DNA of 64,000 bases from Sulfuricella sp. (lineage in GTDB: Bacteria; Pseudomonadota; Gammaproteobacteria; Burkholderiales; Sulfuricellaceae): the NCBI GenBank assembly GCA_041651995.1, contig JBAZID010000007.1, positions 1-64,000 of the forward strand. Reading direction: 5' to 3'. A program made the translations under genes and the position numbers. Under the pieces are notes generated by a model. That model was not told the origin of the DNA and ran no database searches. It saw only the letters and a list, made by a program, of their open reading frames with translations. Positions 54,912 through 63,881 of the stretch are shown here, piece after piece (the stretch's first letter is position 1; every line of letters starts with the position of its first letter).

Positions 54912-56279
54912 ATGAGCCTGCTTTTCACCCTGGCTGCTTTCTCCCTTGCCCTGGGCGTCCTGATTGTGGTGCACGAACTGGGACATTACTGGGTGGCGCG
55001 CTGGTGCGGAGTAAAAGTGCTGCGCTTCTCGATTGGCTTCGGCAAGCCCCTGGTGGTCAGGAAGTCAGGTCATGACGGCACGGAATGGGCATTGGCAGCG
55101 TTTCCTCTGGGAGGCTACGTCAAGATGCTGGACGAGCGTGAAGGCGAGGTGGCGCCCCATGAGCTGCCGCGCGCCTTCAACCGGCAATCGGTGTGGCGCC
55201 GGATTCTCATTGTTGCGGCCGGACCGGTTGCCAATTTCCTGCTGGCCATTGCCTTGTACTGGCTCCTGTTCATCAGCGGGGTGCCGGGTGTGAAGCCCAT
55301 GCTGGGGCAGCCGGCTTCTGGCAGCCCTGCAGCGGTGGCAGGTTTTCAGCCCGGGGAAGTGATGACGTCGATTGACGGCCAGGCCGTGGCAACGTGGCAG
55401 GATGCGCGCTGGCTGCTGCTCAAGCGGGTAATGAGTAAACAGGGCTTGAAAATCGAGACCCGCAATGAGCGCGGAGAAATCCAGTTCCGTATTCTGGAAA
55501 CCGCCAGCCTGACGGCAGAGGATCTGGACGGTGACTTTCTTGAGAAGCTGGGCCTGACCCATTTTCGCCCCCTGTTGCGGCCGGTTATTGGCAAGCTGAT
55601 AGCGGGCGGGGCCGGCGAGAAGGCCGGTTTGCGGACAGATGATGAAATTGAGGCCGTAAATGGCCGGCCGGTGTCACGCTGGGAGGACCTGGTGCAGTGG
55701 GTGAAAGATCATCCTGAGCGTGCACTGGAATTTGAAATCAATCGTGGCGAGCGCCTGTTGATTGTGCAGGTGACGCCTTCCGCCGCGACTGAGCAGGGCA
55801 AAACGGTGGGGAAAATCGGCGCGGCACCAAAGATGGACGCGGAACTGGGCAAGAAACTTCTGACCGAAGTGCGTTACCCGCCATTTCAGGCGCTGGGCGC
55901 TGCGCTGGATAAAACCTGGGATACTTCGCTGTTCAGCCTGCACATGCTGGGGCGCATGGTGGTGGGAGAGGTGTCCCTCAAGAATATCAGCGGTCCCATT
56001 ACGATTGCGGATTACGCCGGCCAGTCGGCAAGCATGGGCTGGCTGCCCTATCTGAGCTTTCTGGCATTGATCAGCATCAGTCTGGGCGTGCTCAATTTGT
56101 TGCCCATTCCCTTATTGGATGGCGGGCATTTGATGTATTATATGGCCGAAATCCTGAAGGGAAGCCCCGTTTCGGAGCGCGCCATGGAAATCGGCCAGCA
56201 GGTCGGGATGGCGTTGTTGATGGCTCTCATGGCTTTTGCCTTTTACAACGATATTAACCGCTTGCTTTCCGGCCAATAA
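54912..56279 (+). CDS. rseP: Site-2 protease RseP
   Basis: A 455-residue inner-membrane zinc metalloprotease that releases sigma-E by cutting anti-sigma factor RseA and clears signal peptide remnants. The HExxH site is in VVHELGHYWVAR, the third zinc ligand in NLLPIPLLDGGHL. Four membrane segments and two PDZ domains (about 120-300; GSPAAVAGFQPGEVMTSIDG and AGLRTDDEIEAVNGRPVSRW) are visible. The stop shares one base with the bamA start, placing it in the dxr-rseP-bamA unit. Confidence 0.97.
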   Translation: MSLLFTLAAFSLALGVLIVVHELGHYWVARWCGVKVLRFSIGFGKPLVVRKSGHDGTEWALAAFPLGGYVKMLDEREGEVAPHELPRAFNRQSVWRRILIVAAGPVANFLLAIALYWLLFISGVPGVKPMLGQPASGSPAAVAGFQPGEVMTSIDGQAVATWQDARWLLLKRVMSKQGLKIETRNERGEIQFRILETASLTAEDLDGDFLEKLGLTHFRPLLRPVIGKLIAGGAGEKAGLRTDDEIEAVNGRPVSRWEDLVQWVKDHPERALEFEINRGERLLIVQVTPSAATEQGKTVGKIGAAPKMDAELGKKLLTEVRYPPFQALGAALDKTWDTSLFSLHMLGRMVVGEVSLKNISGPITIADYAGQSASMGWLPYLSFLALISISLGVLNLLPIPLLDGGHLMYYMAEILKGSPVSERAMEIGQQVGMALLMALMAFAFYNDINRLLSGQ

Positions 56280-58573
56280 TGAAAAAACTCATCCCGCTTC
56301 TGATTGCCTCCCTGTACGCGGCATCTGCCGTAGCCATTGAACCTGTCGTGGTCAAAGACATCCGGGTGGAAGGCATTCAGCGTACCGAAGCCGGTACGGT
56401 ATTCAGCTACCTGCCTGTCAAGGTGGGCGACACCCTCGATGATGAAAAGGCCGCCGCCGCGGTCAAGGCGCTGTATGCCACCGGCTTCTTCAAGGATGTG
56501 CGCCTGGAATCGGATAATGGCGTGCTGGTGGTGATGGTGCAGGAAAGGCCGGCCATTGCCCAGGTGGATATTATCGGCAGCAAGGAATTCAGCAAGGAGC
56601 AGCTCAAGGACGGTCTTAAAATGGCCGGCCTGGCCGAATCCAAGATTTTTGACAAGGCTTTGCTCGATCGTGCCGAGCAGGAATTGAAGCGGCAATATTT
56701 CAGCCGCGGCAAGTATGGCGTGACGATCACTACCACGGTAACGCCGCTGGAACGCAACCGCGTAGCGATCAGCTTCGATATTTCCGAAGGCGAAATCGCC
56801 AAGATCAAGCAGATCAACATCGTGGGCAATGAAACCTTCAAGGAAAAGGAATTGCTTGAGCAGTTCGTGCTGTCCACCTCGGGCTGGATGACCTGGTACA
56901 GCAAAAACGACCAGTATTCCAAGCAGAAGTTGTCCGCTGATCTGGAATCGCTGCGCTCCTTTTATCTGAACCGCGGTTACCTTGAATTCAATGTGGCCTC
57001 CACGCAGGTTTCGATTTCACCCGACAAGAACGATATCTACATCACCATCAATGTGTTTGAAGGTACGAAGTACATCATTTCCGATGTCAAGCTGGCGGGA
57101 GAGCTGCTGGTGCCGGAAGAGGAACTCAACAAGCTGATCAAGGTGAAAACAGGTGATGTCTTTTCACGCGAGAAGCTGACCGAATCCAGCAAGGCCATCA
57201 GCGACCGCCTGGGCAATGACGGCTACGCCTTTGCCAATGTCAATGCGGTGCCGGAGATCAACAAGGAAAAAGGCACGGCGGCCTTCACCTTCTTCCTCGA
57301 TCCAGGCCGTCGCGTCTATGTGCGGCGCATCAATATGGCAGGCAATACCAAGACGCGGGATGAGGTGTTGCGGCGCGAAATGCGCCAGATCGAGGGCGGC
57401 TGGTATGCGGCCGACAAGATCAACCGCTCGCGCGAGCGCTTGCAGCGGCTGGGGTATTTTTCCGATGTCAACGTGGAAACGCCCGCCGTCCCCGGCACCA
57501 CGGATCAGGTGGACCTGAATTACAGCGTGACCGAAAAGCCGACCGGAAGCATCATGGCCGGAGCTGGTTTTTCCAGTTCGCAGGGATTGGTGCTGAGTGG
57601 CTCCATATCGCAGCAGAACGTGTTCGGCAGCGGAAATTTTCTTGCCGCGCAGATTAACAGCGGCGATGTCAACAAGGTTTACTCTCTGTCCTACACCAAC
57701 CCCTATTTCACCGATAATGGCATCAGCCGCGGTTTTGATGTTTACAGGCGCGATGTTGATACCTCGCGCCTGTCTGCGGTGACCCAGTACAAAACCTCGA
57801 CACTGGGTGGCGGAGTACGCTTCGGTATTCCCCTGAACGAGAAGGATACCGTCAGCCTGGGCCTGGCCGCCGAGCGGATCGAGAACACCATAATTGACAG
57901 CACCTCGACGAAGGTACTGAACTTCATTGAAGAATATGGCAATGTGGTCAACACGGTGCGCACCGATCTTGGCTGGGCGCGCGATACCCGCGACAACCTG
58001 CTGTATCCGACCAGCGGCAGCCTGCAGCGGGTGTATGGCGAAGTCGGATTGCCGGGGCTGGACCTTGAATACTACAAGGCGTCCTACCAGCATCAGTGGT
58101 TTCAGACCTTTGCCAAGCATTTCACCCTGATGCTGAATGGCGAGCTGGGTTATGCAGATACCTATAATGACAAAACCCTGCCTTATTTCAAGAACTTCTA
58201 CGCGGGTGGCATTGGTTCCGTGCGCGGTTACCGTACCAGTTCCCTGGGGCCGCGCGATACGAATGATCTTGCCTTGGGGGGCAATTCCCGCGTGGTGGTG
58301 AATGCCGAGATACTGTTCCCTTTCCCCGGCTTGTCCAGCGATAAATCGGTGCGCCTGGGCACCTTCGTGGATGGGGGTATGGCGTTTGGCCCGGGTGACG
58401 CCAACGGCCGATACTCCAGGATAGATCTCGGTGAAATTCGTTACGCGGCAGGCGTTTCACTAAGCTGGTCCTCGCCAATCGGGCCGCTTAAATTCAGCCT
58501 GGCGCAACCGCTCAACGAGAAGGAAGGCGACAAGACTGAAATGTTCCAGTTCCAGATGGGCACCGTATTTTAA
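56279..58573 (+). CDS. bamA: Outer membrane protein assembly factor BamA
   Basis: A 764-residue Omp85 protein. A signal peptide (MKKLIPLLIASLYAASAVA) precedes five POTRA domains (about 22-420, starting PVVVKDIRVEGIQRTEAGTV) and a 16-strand barrel. The barrel contains the lid-loop motif SVRGYRTSSLGPRD and ends in phenylalanine (FQMGTVF), the usual OMP C-terminal signal. It inserts barrel proteins in the outer membrane, with BamBCDE encoded elsewhere. The next gene encodes its periplasmic chaperone. Confidence 0.98.
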   Translation: MKKLIPLLIASLYAASAVAIEPVVVKDIRVEGIQRTEAGTVFSYLPVKVGDTLDDEKAAAAVKALYATGFFKDVRLESDNGVLVVMVQERPAIAQVDIIGSKEFSKEQLKDGLKMAGLAESKIFDKALLDRAEQELKRQYFSRGKYGVTITTTVTPLERNRVAISFDISEGEIAKIKQINIVGNETFKEKELLEQFVLSTSGWMTWYSKNDQYSKQKLSADLESLRSFYLNRGYLEFNVASTQVSISPDKNDIYITINVFEGTKYIISDVKLAGELLVPEEELNKLIKVKTGDVFSREKLTESSKAISDRLGNDGYAFANVNAVPEINKEKGTAAFTFFLDPGRRVYVRRINMAGNTKTRDEVLRREMRQIEGGWYAADKINRSRERLQRLGYFSDVNVETPAVPGTTDQVDLNYSVTEKPTGSIMAGAGFSSSQGLVLSGSISQQNVFGSGNFLAAQINSGDVNKVYSLSYTNPYFTDNGISRGFDVYRRDVDTSRLSAVTQYKTSTLGGGVRFGIPLNEKDTVSLGLAAERIENTIIDSTSTKVLNFIEEYGNVVNTVRTDLGWARDTRDNLLYPTSGSLQRVYGEVGLPGLDLEYYKASYQHQWFQTFAKHFTLMLNGELGYADTYNDKTLPYFKNFYAGGIGSVRGYRTSSLGPRDTNDLALGGNSRVVVNAEILFPFPGLSSDKSVRLGTFVDGGMAFGPGDANGRYSRIDLGEIRYAAGVSLSWSSPIGPLKFSLAQPLNEKEGDKTEMFQFQMGTVF

Positions 58574-58590
58574 GATTTAGGAGAATTGAA

Positions 58591-59091
58591 GTGAAAAAGA
58601 TTGTCATGACGATGCTTGCCCTCTCGCTGATGCAGGTGGGAAGTGTGGTAGCCGCGACCGAATTCAAGATCGGTTTCGTCAACACCGAGCGTGTGTTCCG
58701 CGAAGCTGCACCGGCGCAGAAGGCGCAGAAAAAACTGGAGAAGGAATTTGCTGTCCGTGATCAGGAATTGCAGAAGATGGCGAAGCAGGCCAAGGACCTT
58801 CAGACCTATCTGGAACGAGAAGGCGTGACCATCAGCGATACCGAACGCCGCAACAAGGAACGTGATCTGGCTAACCTGAACCGCGATTTTCAGCGTTCCC
58901 AGCGCGAGTTCCGCGAAGACCTCAACCTGCGCCGCAATGAAGAACTTTCCGCAGTTCAGGAGCGTGCCAACAAGGCCATTATTGCGATTGCCGAGAGCGA
59001 GAAATTCGACCTCATTCTGCAGGAAGCCGTGTACGCCAGTCATCGTATCGATGTGACCGAGAAAGTACTCAAAGCGCTATCCGAGAAGTAA
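58591..59091 (+). CDS. skp: Periplasmic chaperone Skp/OmpH
   Basis: A 166-residue protein: signal peptide (MKKIVMTMLALSLMQVGSVV, cut after AA), then FKIGFVNTERVFREA and long charged helices (LEKEFAVRDQELQKMAKQAK) that form the tentacles of the trimeric jellyfish-shaped chaperone. It holds unfolded outer membrane proteins on their way to BamA. Starts with GTG behind TTTAGGAGAATTGAA. An intrinsic terminator follows. Confidence 0.96.
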   Translation: MKKIVMTMLALSLMQVGSVVAATEFKIGFVNTERVFREAAPAQKAQKKLEKEFAVRDQELQKMAKQAKDLQTYLEREGVTISDTERRNKERDLANLNRDFQRSQREFREDLNLRRNEELSAVQERANKAIIAIAESEKFDLILQEAVYASHRIDVTEKVLKALSEK

Positions 59092-59097
59092 GTTCAG

Positions 59098-59120
59098 GGC
59101 CGGACAGCCGGCCGGTTTTT
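59098..59120 (+). terminator. Terminator or attenuator between skp and lpxD
   Basis: GGCCGG-ACAG-CCGGCC then GG and five T. The stem is only six perfect pairs but very GC rich. It probably reduces read-through into the lpx genes. Confidence 0.65.
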
Positions 59121-59147
59121 CATTAGAAACAGTCCGTGGGCGCCGGC

Positions 59148-60188
59148 ATGGAGCATACATATACGCTGAGTGAGATCGTGTCCCGCCTGGGTGGCGAACT
59201 GCTGGGCGATGCAGAAACACGGATCAATCAGGTGGCCGCGCTGGAAACGGCGCTGCCCGGAAATATCAGTTTTTATACTGCGGCGCGCTTCAGGAAACAG
59301 CTTGAGGCAACCCATGCGGGCGCGGTTATCCTCAACCAGGAAAACCGCGATGCAACGCAGAAGCCACGTATTGTCAGCAGCAATCCATCCGCCTATTTCG
59401 CCAGAGTGACGGCCCTGCTTAACCCGCCTGAACCCGTAGCCGCAGGGATTCATCCCACGGCAGTGGTGGAGCGGGATGCCGTCATTGCAGCCAGTGCTTC
59501 TGTTGGCCCTTTCGTCCATATCGGGCGTGGAGCGCGGATTGGCGAGCGGGTTATTGTCGGCGCCGGTTGCGCTATTGGAGACAAAGTCGAGATCGGTGAT
59601 GACGCCCGCCTGTATCCCCGGGTGGTGATATACCATCAGTGTCTGTTGGGCGCGCGTGCGATTGTTCATTCTGGTGCCGTGATCGGTGCAGACGGATTTG
59701 GCCTGGCGCACGAGGAAGGCCGCTGGTTGAAAATCCCTCAGATCGGCCGGGTGGTGATCGGTGACGATGTCGAAATCGGCGCCAATACCACCATTGACCG
59801 CGGAGCGCTGGAAGATACGGTGATCGAGGAGGGGGTGAAGCTGGATAACCAGATTCAGGTGGCGCATAACGTTCATATTGGCGCGCACAGTGCCATGGCG
59901 GGTTGCGTCGGTATTGCCGGCAGTGCCAGGATTGGGCGCAATTGTACGGTTGGCGGTGCGGGCATGATTCTTGGCCATTTGAACATCGCCGACAATGTGG
60001 CGGTCTCATCCGGCACGCTGATTACCAAATCCATCACCAAGCCGGGTGCTTATACCTCGGCGATGCCATTCTCGACGCACGAGCAGTGGCTCAAGAATGC
60101 GGCGCATTTGCGTCACCTCGACAGCATGGCGGACAAGATCCACCAGCTGGAACAAAAGATTGCAGAACTCGAAAGGAAGAAATCGTGA
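59148..60188 (+). CDS. lpxD: UDP-3-O-(3-hydroxyacyl)glucosamine N-acyltransferase
   Basis: A 346-residue left-handed beta-helix acyltransferase, third step of lipid A synthesis. The N-terminal uridine-binding domain (TLSEIVSRLGGELLGDAETR) is followed by hexapeptide repeats; the catalytic histidine is in NVHIGAHSAMAGCVGIAGSA. The start is ATG 59148 or, less likely, GTG 59136; neither has a strong ribosome site. It overlaps fabZ by four bases (GTGA). Confidence 0.96.
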   Translation: MEHTYTLSEIVSRLGGELLGDAETRINQVAALETALPGNISFYTAARFRKQLEATHAGAVILNQENRDATQKPRIVSSNPSAYFARVTALLNPPEPVAAGIHPTAVVERDAVIAASASVGPFVHIGRGARIGERVIVGAGCAIGDKVEIGDDARLYPRVVIYHQCLLGARAIVHSGAVIGADGFGLAHEEGRWLKIPQIGRVVIGDDVEIGANTTIDRGALEDTVIEEGVKLDNQIQVAHNVHIGAHSAMAGCVGIAGSARIGRNCTVGGAGMILGHLNIADNVAVSSGTLITKSITKPGAYTSAMPFSTHEQWLKNAAHLRHLDSMADKIHQLEQKIAELERKKS

Positions 60189-60631
60189 GCAGCATGGATA
60201 TTCATGAAGTCATGGCGCATTTGCCGCATCGTTATCCTTTCCTGCTGGTGGACCGGGTGCTGGAATGCGAACCGGGCAAGAACATTGTGGCGGTCAAGAA
60301 CGTCACCATCAACGAGCCTTTCTTTCAGGGCCATTTTCCGCATCATCCGGTGATGCCCGGCGTACTGATCATGGAGGCGCTGGCGCAGGCGGCCGGCATC
60401 CTGTCGTTCAAGACCATGGGCTCGCTGCCGGACGAGAATTCCGTGTTCTACTTCGTTGGCATCGACAATGCGCGCTTCAAGAAGCCCGTCACCGCCGGAG
60501 ACCAGTTGCATCTGCACATCGAGATCCTGCGCAATATGCGCGGCATCTGGAAATTCAAGGCGGAGGCCAGGGTGGACGGGGAGATTGTAGCCGAGGCCGA
60601 GTTGATGTGTGCCAAACGAGATATTGTCTAA
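60185..60631 (+). CDS. fabZ: (3R)-hydroxyacyl-ACP dehydratase FabZ
   Basis: A 148-residue hot-dog-fold dehydratase of fatty-acid synthesis. The catalytic histidine and glutamate are in FQGHFPHHPVMPGVLIMEAL. Start GTG 60185 is preferred because AAAGGAAGAAATC precedes it and it overlaps the lpxD stop; ATG 60194 is the alternative. The lpxD-fabZ-lpxA-lpxB order balances phospholipid and lipid A supply. Confidence 0.97.
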   Translation: MSSMDIHEVMAHLPHRYPFLLVDRVLECEPGKNIVAVKNVTINEPFFQGHFPHHPVMPGVLIMEALAQAAGILSFKTMGSLPDENSVFYFVGIDNARFKKPVTAGDQLHLHIEILRNMRGIWKFKAEARVDGEIVAEAELMCAKRDIV

Positions 60632-60640
60632 GGTGCCGTC

Positions 60641-61411
60641 ATGATTCACCCCACCGCGATCATTCACCCCTCGGCCCGGCTCGGCGATGGGGTTGCCGTC
60701 GGCGCCTATTCGCTGATCGGCGAGCACGTGGAAATTGGCGACCGCACCTGGGTAGGTCCGCATGTGGTCATTTCAGGTCACACCCGCATAGGCTGCGACA
60801 ACAAGATATTCCAGTTCTCCAGCCTGGGAGAGGTTCCGCAAGACAAGAAATACGCGGGTGAACCGACCCGGCTGGAAATCGGCGACCGCAACACCATCCG
60901 GGAATTTTGCACCTTCAATCTGGGCACCGCGCAGGATCTTGGCGTTACCCGGCTTGGAAATGATAACTGGGTGATGGCTTACGTGCATGTGGCGCACGAC
61001 TGTCTGATCGGCAACAACACCATTTTTGCCAATAACGCCACCCTGGCTGGGCATGTCACGATCGATGATTACGCCATTCTTGGCGGTTTTACCGGCGTTC
61101 ATCAGTTCTGTCATGTTGGTGCCCACTGCATCACCGGCATCAGCTCGGTCATTACCATGGATGTGCCGCCCTATGTGACCGTCGGTGGCAATCCCACTGC
61201 GCCGCACGGAATCAATTCCGAGGGGCTTAAACGGCGCGGATTTTCGGGTGATGCCATCATGGCATTGCGGCGCGCCTACAAGACTCTGTACAAGTCGGGG
61301 CTGAGCCTGAATGACGCCAAGCAGGCCTTGGAGGAACAGAGCCGTTCATTCCCGGAAATCGCTTTGCTGCTGGAGTTCCTGGCCAAATCCACGCGCGGCA
61401 TTATCCGCTAG
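60641..61411 (+). CDS. lpxA: UDP-N-acetylglucosamine acyltransferase
   Basis: A 256-residue beta-helix acyltransferase, first step of lipid A synthesis. Hexapeptide repeats run from IHPTAIIHPSARLGDGVAVG; the catalytic histidine is in YVHVAHDCLIGNNTIFANNA. GGNPTAPHGINSEGLKRRGF starts the C-terminal helical domain. AAGGTGCCGTC upstream supports the ATG. Confidence 0.97.
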   Translation: MIHPTAIIHPSARLGDGVAVGAYSLIGEHVEIGDRTWVGPHVVISGHTRIGCDNKIFQFSSLGEVPQDKKYAGEPTRLEIGDRNTIREFCTFNLGTAQDLGVTRLGNDNWVMAYVHVAHDCLIGNNTIFANNATLAGHVTIDDYAILGGFTGVHQFCHVGAHCITGISSVITMDVPPYVTVGGNPTAPHGINSEGLKRRGFSGDAIMALRRAYKTLYKSGLSLNDAKQALEEQSRSFPEIALLLEFLAKSTRGIIR

Positions 61412-61419
61412 ACAGGAGC

Positions 61420-62592
61420 ATGGCGGTGGCGGAAGGACACAGACTCAGGATTGGCATCGTCGCGGGCGAGGCTTCGGGTGACTTGCTTGGCAGCCATCTG
61501 ATCGCCGCTCTCAGAGACAAGCTGCCGGATGTCGAGTTCGTCGGCATTGCCGGGCCAAAAATGCAGGCTGCCGGGGCAAAGTCCCTGTTCCCCATGGAAA
61601 AGCTGGCGGTGCGCGGCTACCTTGAGGTGTTGCGGCACTTTGCTGAAATACTCGGTATCCGGCGCAAACTCAAGCGTTATTTTCTCGCTAATCCGCCGGA
61701 TTTGTTCATCGGTGTGGATGCGCCAGATTTCAATCTTGGCCTGGAAAAAACACTCAAGGCACACGGTATTCCTACCATTCACTATGTCAGCCCGTCGGTC
61801 TGGGCATGGCGCCGCGAGCGGGTCAAGACGATTGCGCGTTCGGTTACCCACATCCTTGCCCTGTTCCCCTTTGAGCCGAAAATATATGAAGAGGCGGGCG
61901 TATCCGTTACTTATGTCGGCCATCCCATGGCGGATGTACTGCCACAACAGCCTGACCGTGCTGCCATGCGTGCACAGCTCAAAATTCCAGCCCAGGGAAA
62001 CGTCATTGCCTTGCTTCCGGGTAGCCGCCAAAGTGAATTGCACTACATGGCGGAATTGTTTATCCGGACGGCGCAGAAAATTGCCAGCATTGAACCGGAT
62101 GTCCTCTTTCTGGTGCCGCTGGTCAGCCGCGAGACCCGGGATTTTTTCGAGGCCGCGCTGTACCGGTTGAACGGCGCGGATTTGCCGCTGAAAATCCTGT
62201 TCGGCCATGCGCATGCCGCATTGATGGCTGCCAATGTGGCGTTGGTGGCCTCTGGCACCGCCACGCTCGAAACCGCCCTGCTCAGGCGCCCCATGGTCAT
62301 TACCTACAAACTGTCCCGGTTTTCAGCCTTTTTGATGCGGCGCAAGGGTTACCTGCCTTATGTCGGGCTGCCTAATGTTCTGGCCGGTCGTTTTATCGTG
62401 CCCGAACTGCTGCAGGAGGATGCCACGCCCGATAATCTGGCGCAGGCCTTGCTAAACCTGCTGAATGACACTCAGGTGCAAAATGGGTTGGATGCCGAGT
62501 TCCAGCACATGCAGGAAAGCCTGCGGCAAAATACGGCGGAACGCGCGTGCGAGGCGATTCTGAATTACTTGCCGCAGCGGAGCAAGGCATGA
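61420..62592 (+). CDS. lpxB: Lipid A disaccharide synthase
   Basis: A 390-residue GT-B-fold glycosyltransferase (GT19) that joins UDP-diacylglucosamine and lipid X. Marks: GIVAGEASGDLLGSHLIAAL, YVSPSVWAWRRERVKTI, FPFEPKIYEEAGVSVTYVGH and LPGSRQSELHYM, SGTATLETALL. The ATG 61420 has a ribosome site only three bases away, so GTG 61426 may be used. The last codons and stop (AAG GCA TGA) coincide with the left edge of the ACCACGGAG element, as at the kinase ending at 26732. Confidence 0.96.
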   Translation: MAVAEGHRLRIGIVAGEASGDLLGSHLIAALRDKLPDVEFVGIAGPKMQAAGAKSLFPMEKLAVRGYLEVLRHFAEILGIRRKLKRYFLANPPDLFIGVDAPDFNLGLEKTLKAHGIPTIHYVSPSVWAWRRERVKTIARSVTHILALFPFEPKIYEEAGVSVTYVGHPMADVLPQQPDRAAMRAQLKIPAQGNVIALLPGSRQSELHYMAELFIRTAQKIASIEPDVLFLVPLVSRETRDFFEAALYRLNGADLPLKILFGHAHAALMAANVALVASGTATLETALLRRPMVITYKLSRFSAFLMRRKGYLPYVGLPNVLAGRFIVPELLQEDATPDNLAQALLNLLNDTQVQNGLDAEFQHMQESLRQNTAERACEAILNYLPQRSKA

Positions 62593-62738
62593 TCCTGGAA
62601 AACTCAATTAACCACGGAGTTCACGGAGAACACGGAGTAAAAACAATGAATTGTGCATTTTTTGGCATTCACCCCTTGGGTGAGGTAATAAAAGGCTGTA
62701 AATTGCCCTTCTCCGTGCCCTCCGTGGTTTCGAATTAA
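62589..62738 (+). repeat. ACCACGGAG repeat element carrying a 49-codon ORF (copy 2)
   Basis: The left edge GCATGATCCTGGAAAA is identical to copy 1 (26728 onward). ATG 62589 overlaps the lpxB stop (ATGA) and opens MILENSINHGVHGEHG, 49 codons, to TAA 62736-62738. The right edge (CTCCGTGGTTTC, AAGGTTTT) again gives the ribosome site of the next gene, rnhB. The middle is about 50 bases longer than copy 1. Confidence 0.8.
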
Positions 62739-62748
62739 GGTTTTTAAG

Positions 62749-63324
62749 ATGATTTATCTGGCCGGCGTGGACGAAGCCGGGCGCGGGCCGCTGGTGGGCG
62801 CGGTATTTGCCGCGGCAGTGATTCTTGACCCCGCGCACCCCATTAGCGGCCTGGCGGATTCCAAGAAGCTGAGTGAAAAAAAGCGCGAATTCCTGGCGCT
62901 GGAAATCAGAAAATATGCGTTGGCCTGGTCGATTGCCAGTGCTTCGGCGGAAGAAATCGACCGCATCAATATTCTGCAGGCCAGCCTGTTGGCGATGAAG
63001 CGGGCAGTGGAGGGGCTGGCTGTGGTTCCCCATGAGGTTGTGGTGGATGGTTTGCACTGTCCAGCTCTGTCCTTGCCTGTACGCGCGGTGGTCAAGGGTG
63101 ACAGCCTGGTTGCGGAAATTTCGGCAGCCTCCATCCTGGCCAAAACCGCAAGAGATGCCGAAATGCGTGAATTGCATCTGGTCTATCCGCACTATGACTT
63201 TGCACGACATAAAGGTTATCCTACGCCTGCGCATTTGCAGGCCATTCAGTGTCATGGCGTGATACCGCAGCACCGGCGCAGTTTTGGCCCGGTCAGGCGT
63301 GCGCTGGAATTGTTAATAAATTAA
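62749..63324 (+). CDS. rnhB: Ribonuclease HII
   Basis: A 191-residue RNase H-fold enzyme that cuts RNA in RNA-DNA hybrids and at single ribonucleotides. The acidic catalytic residues are in GVDEAGRGPLVGAV and VVDGLHC; KGDSLVAEISAASILAKTAR is the conserved central block and DFARHKGYPTPAHL the C-terminal one. The position after lpxB is the usual one. Its ribosome site lies in the right end of the repeat element. Confidence 0.97.
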   Translation: MIYLAGVDEAGRGPLVGAVFAAAVILDPAHPISGLADSKKLSEKKREFLALEIRKYALAWSIASASAEEIDRINILQASLLAMKRAVEGLAVVPHEVVVDGLHCPALSLPVRAVVKGDSLVAEISAASILAKTARDAEMRELHLVYPHYDFARHKGYPTPAHLQAIQCHGVIPQHRRSFGPVRRALELLIN

Positions 63325-63341
63325 ATCGGAGGGGTTTAGGT

Positions 63342-63797
63342 ATGAAGTTCATGATCATGCTGCACGTGTTGGGAATCGTGATCTGGGTCGGGGGCATGTT
63401 CTTTGCCCACCAGTTACTGCGCCCGGTGGCGGCCGAATTGCTTGAACCGCCTCTGCGTCTGCAATTGTGGGCGGGTGTGTTCCGGCGTTTTTTCCCCTGG
63501 GTGTGGATCTGCGTTTTCGTGGTACTGGGATCGGGCCTGTTCATGATCATGCTGATGGGCGGGATGACGGTCATTCCTCTTTACGTGCACGCCATGCTGG
63601 GGCTTGGGTCAGCCATGATGGCAATTTTTGCTTATGTGTTCTTCGCGCCCTATGCCCGCCTCAAGGAAAGCGTGGCGAATCAGGACTGGAAAAGCGGAGG
63701 CGCTGCCTTGGCATTCATCCGGCAGCTGGTCGGCATCAACCTGAGCCTGGGGCTGGTCACGATTGCCTTGGCCACGGCAGGGGCCATGTTGGCATAG
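63342..63797 (+). CDS. CopD-like small integral membrane protein
   Basis: A 151-residue protein with four hydrophobic segments (about 3-22, 44-66, 76-96 and 125-147). It begins MKFMIMLHVLGIVIWVGGMF with His8 and ends GINLSLGLVTIALATAG. The pattern matches the CopD/YozB type of membrane proteins linked to copper or haem handling. No copper-binding partner is next to it, so the role is uncertain. GGAGGGGTTTAGGT gives a good ribosome site and sets ATG 63342; the longer frame upstream reads rnhB off-frame. Confidence 0.8.
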   Translation: MKFMIMLHVLGIVIWVGGMFFAHQLLRPVAAELLEPPLRLQLWAGVFRRFFPWVWICVFVVLGSGLFMIMLMGGMTVIPLYVHAMLGLGSAMMAIFAYVFFAPYARLKESVANQDWKSGGAALAFIRQLVGINLSLGLVTIALATAGAMLA

Positions 63798-63881
63798 CGC
63801 GAGGCGGTATAAGTTGATAAAGTTGTCGCAAACATTTCGCTGGCATGAATTGGGCAAGCCTGCGACGAGAGGGGAATTAAA

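Noticed and set aside
63817..63844. GATAAAGTTGTCG before motA as a flagellar sigma-28 promoter (a similar string occurs at 735-747)
   Set aside because: The -35-like TAAAGTT is present but the GCCGATAA -10 is not at the right distance, and the other occurrence is not near a motility gene.
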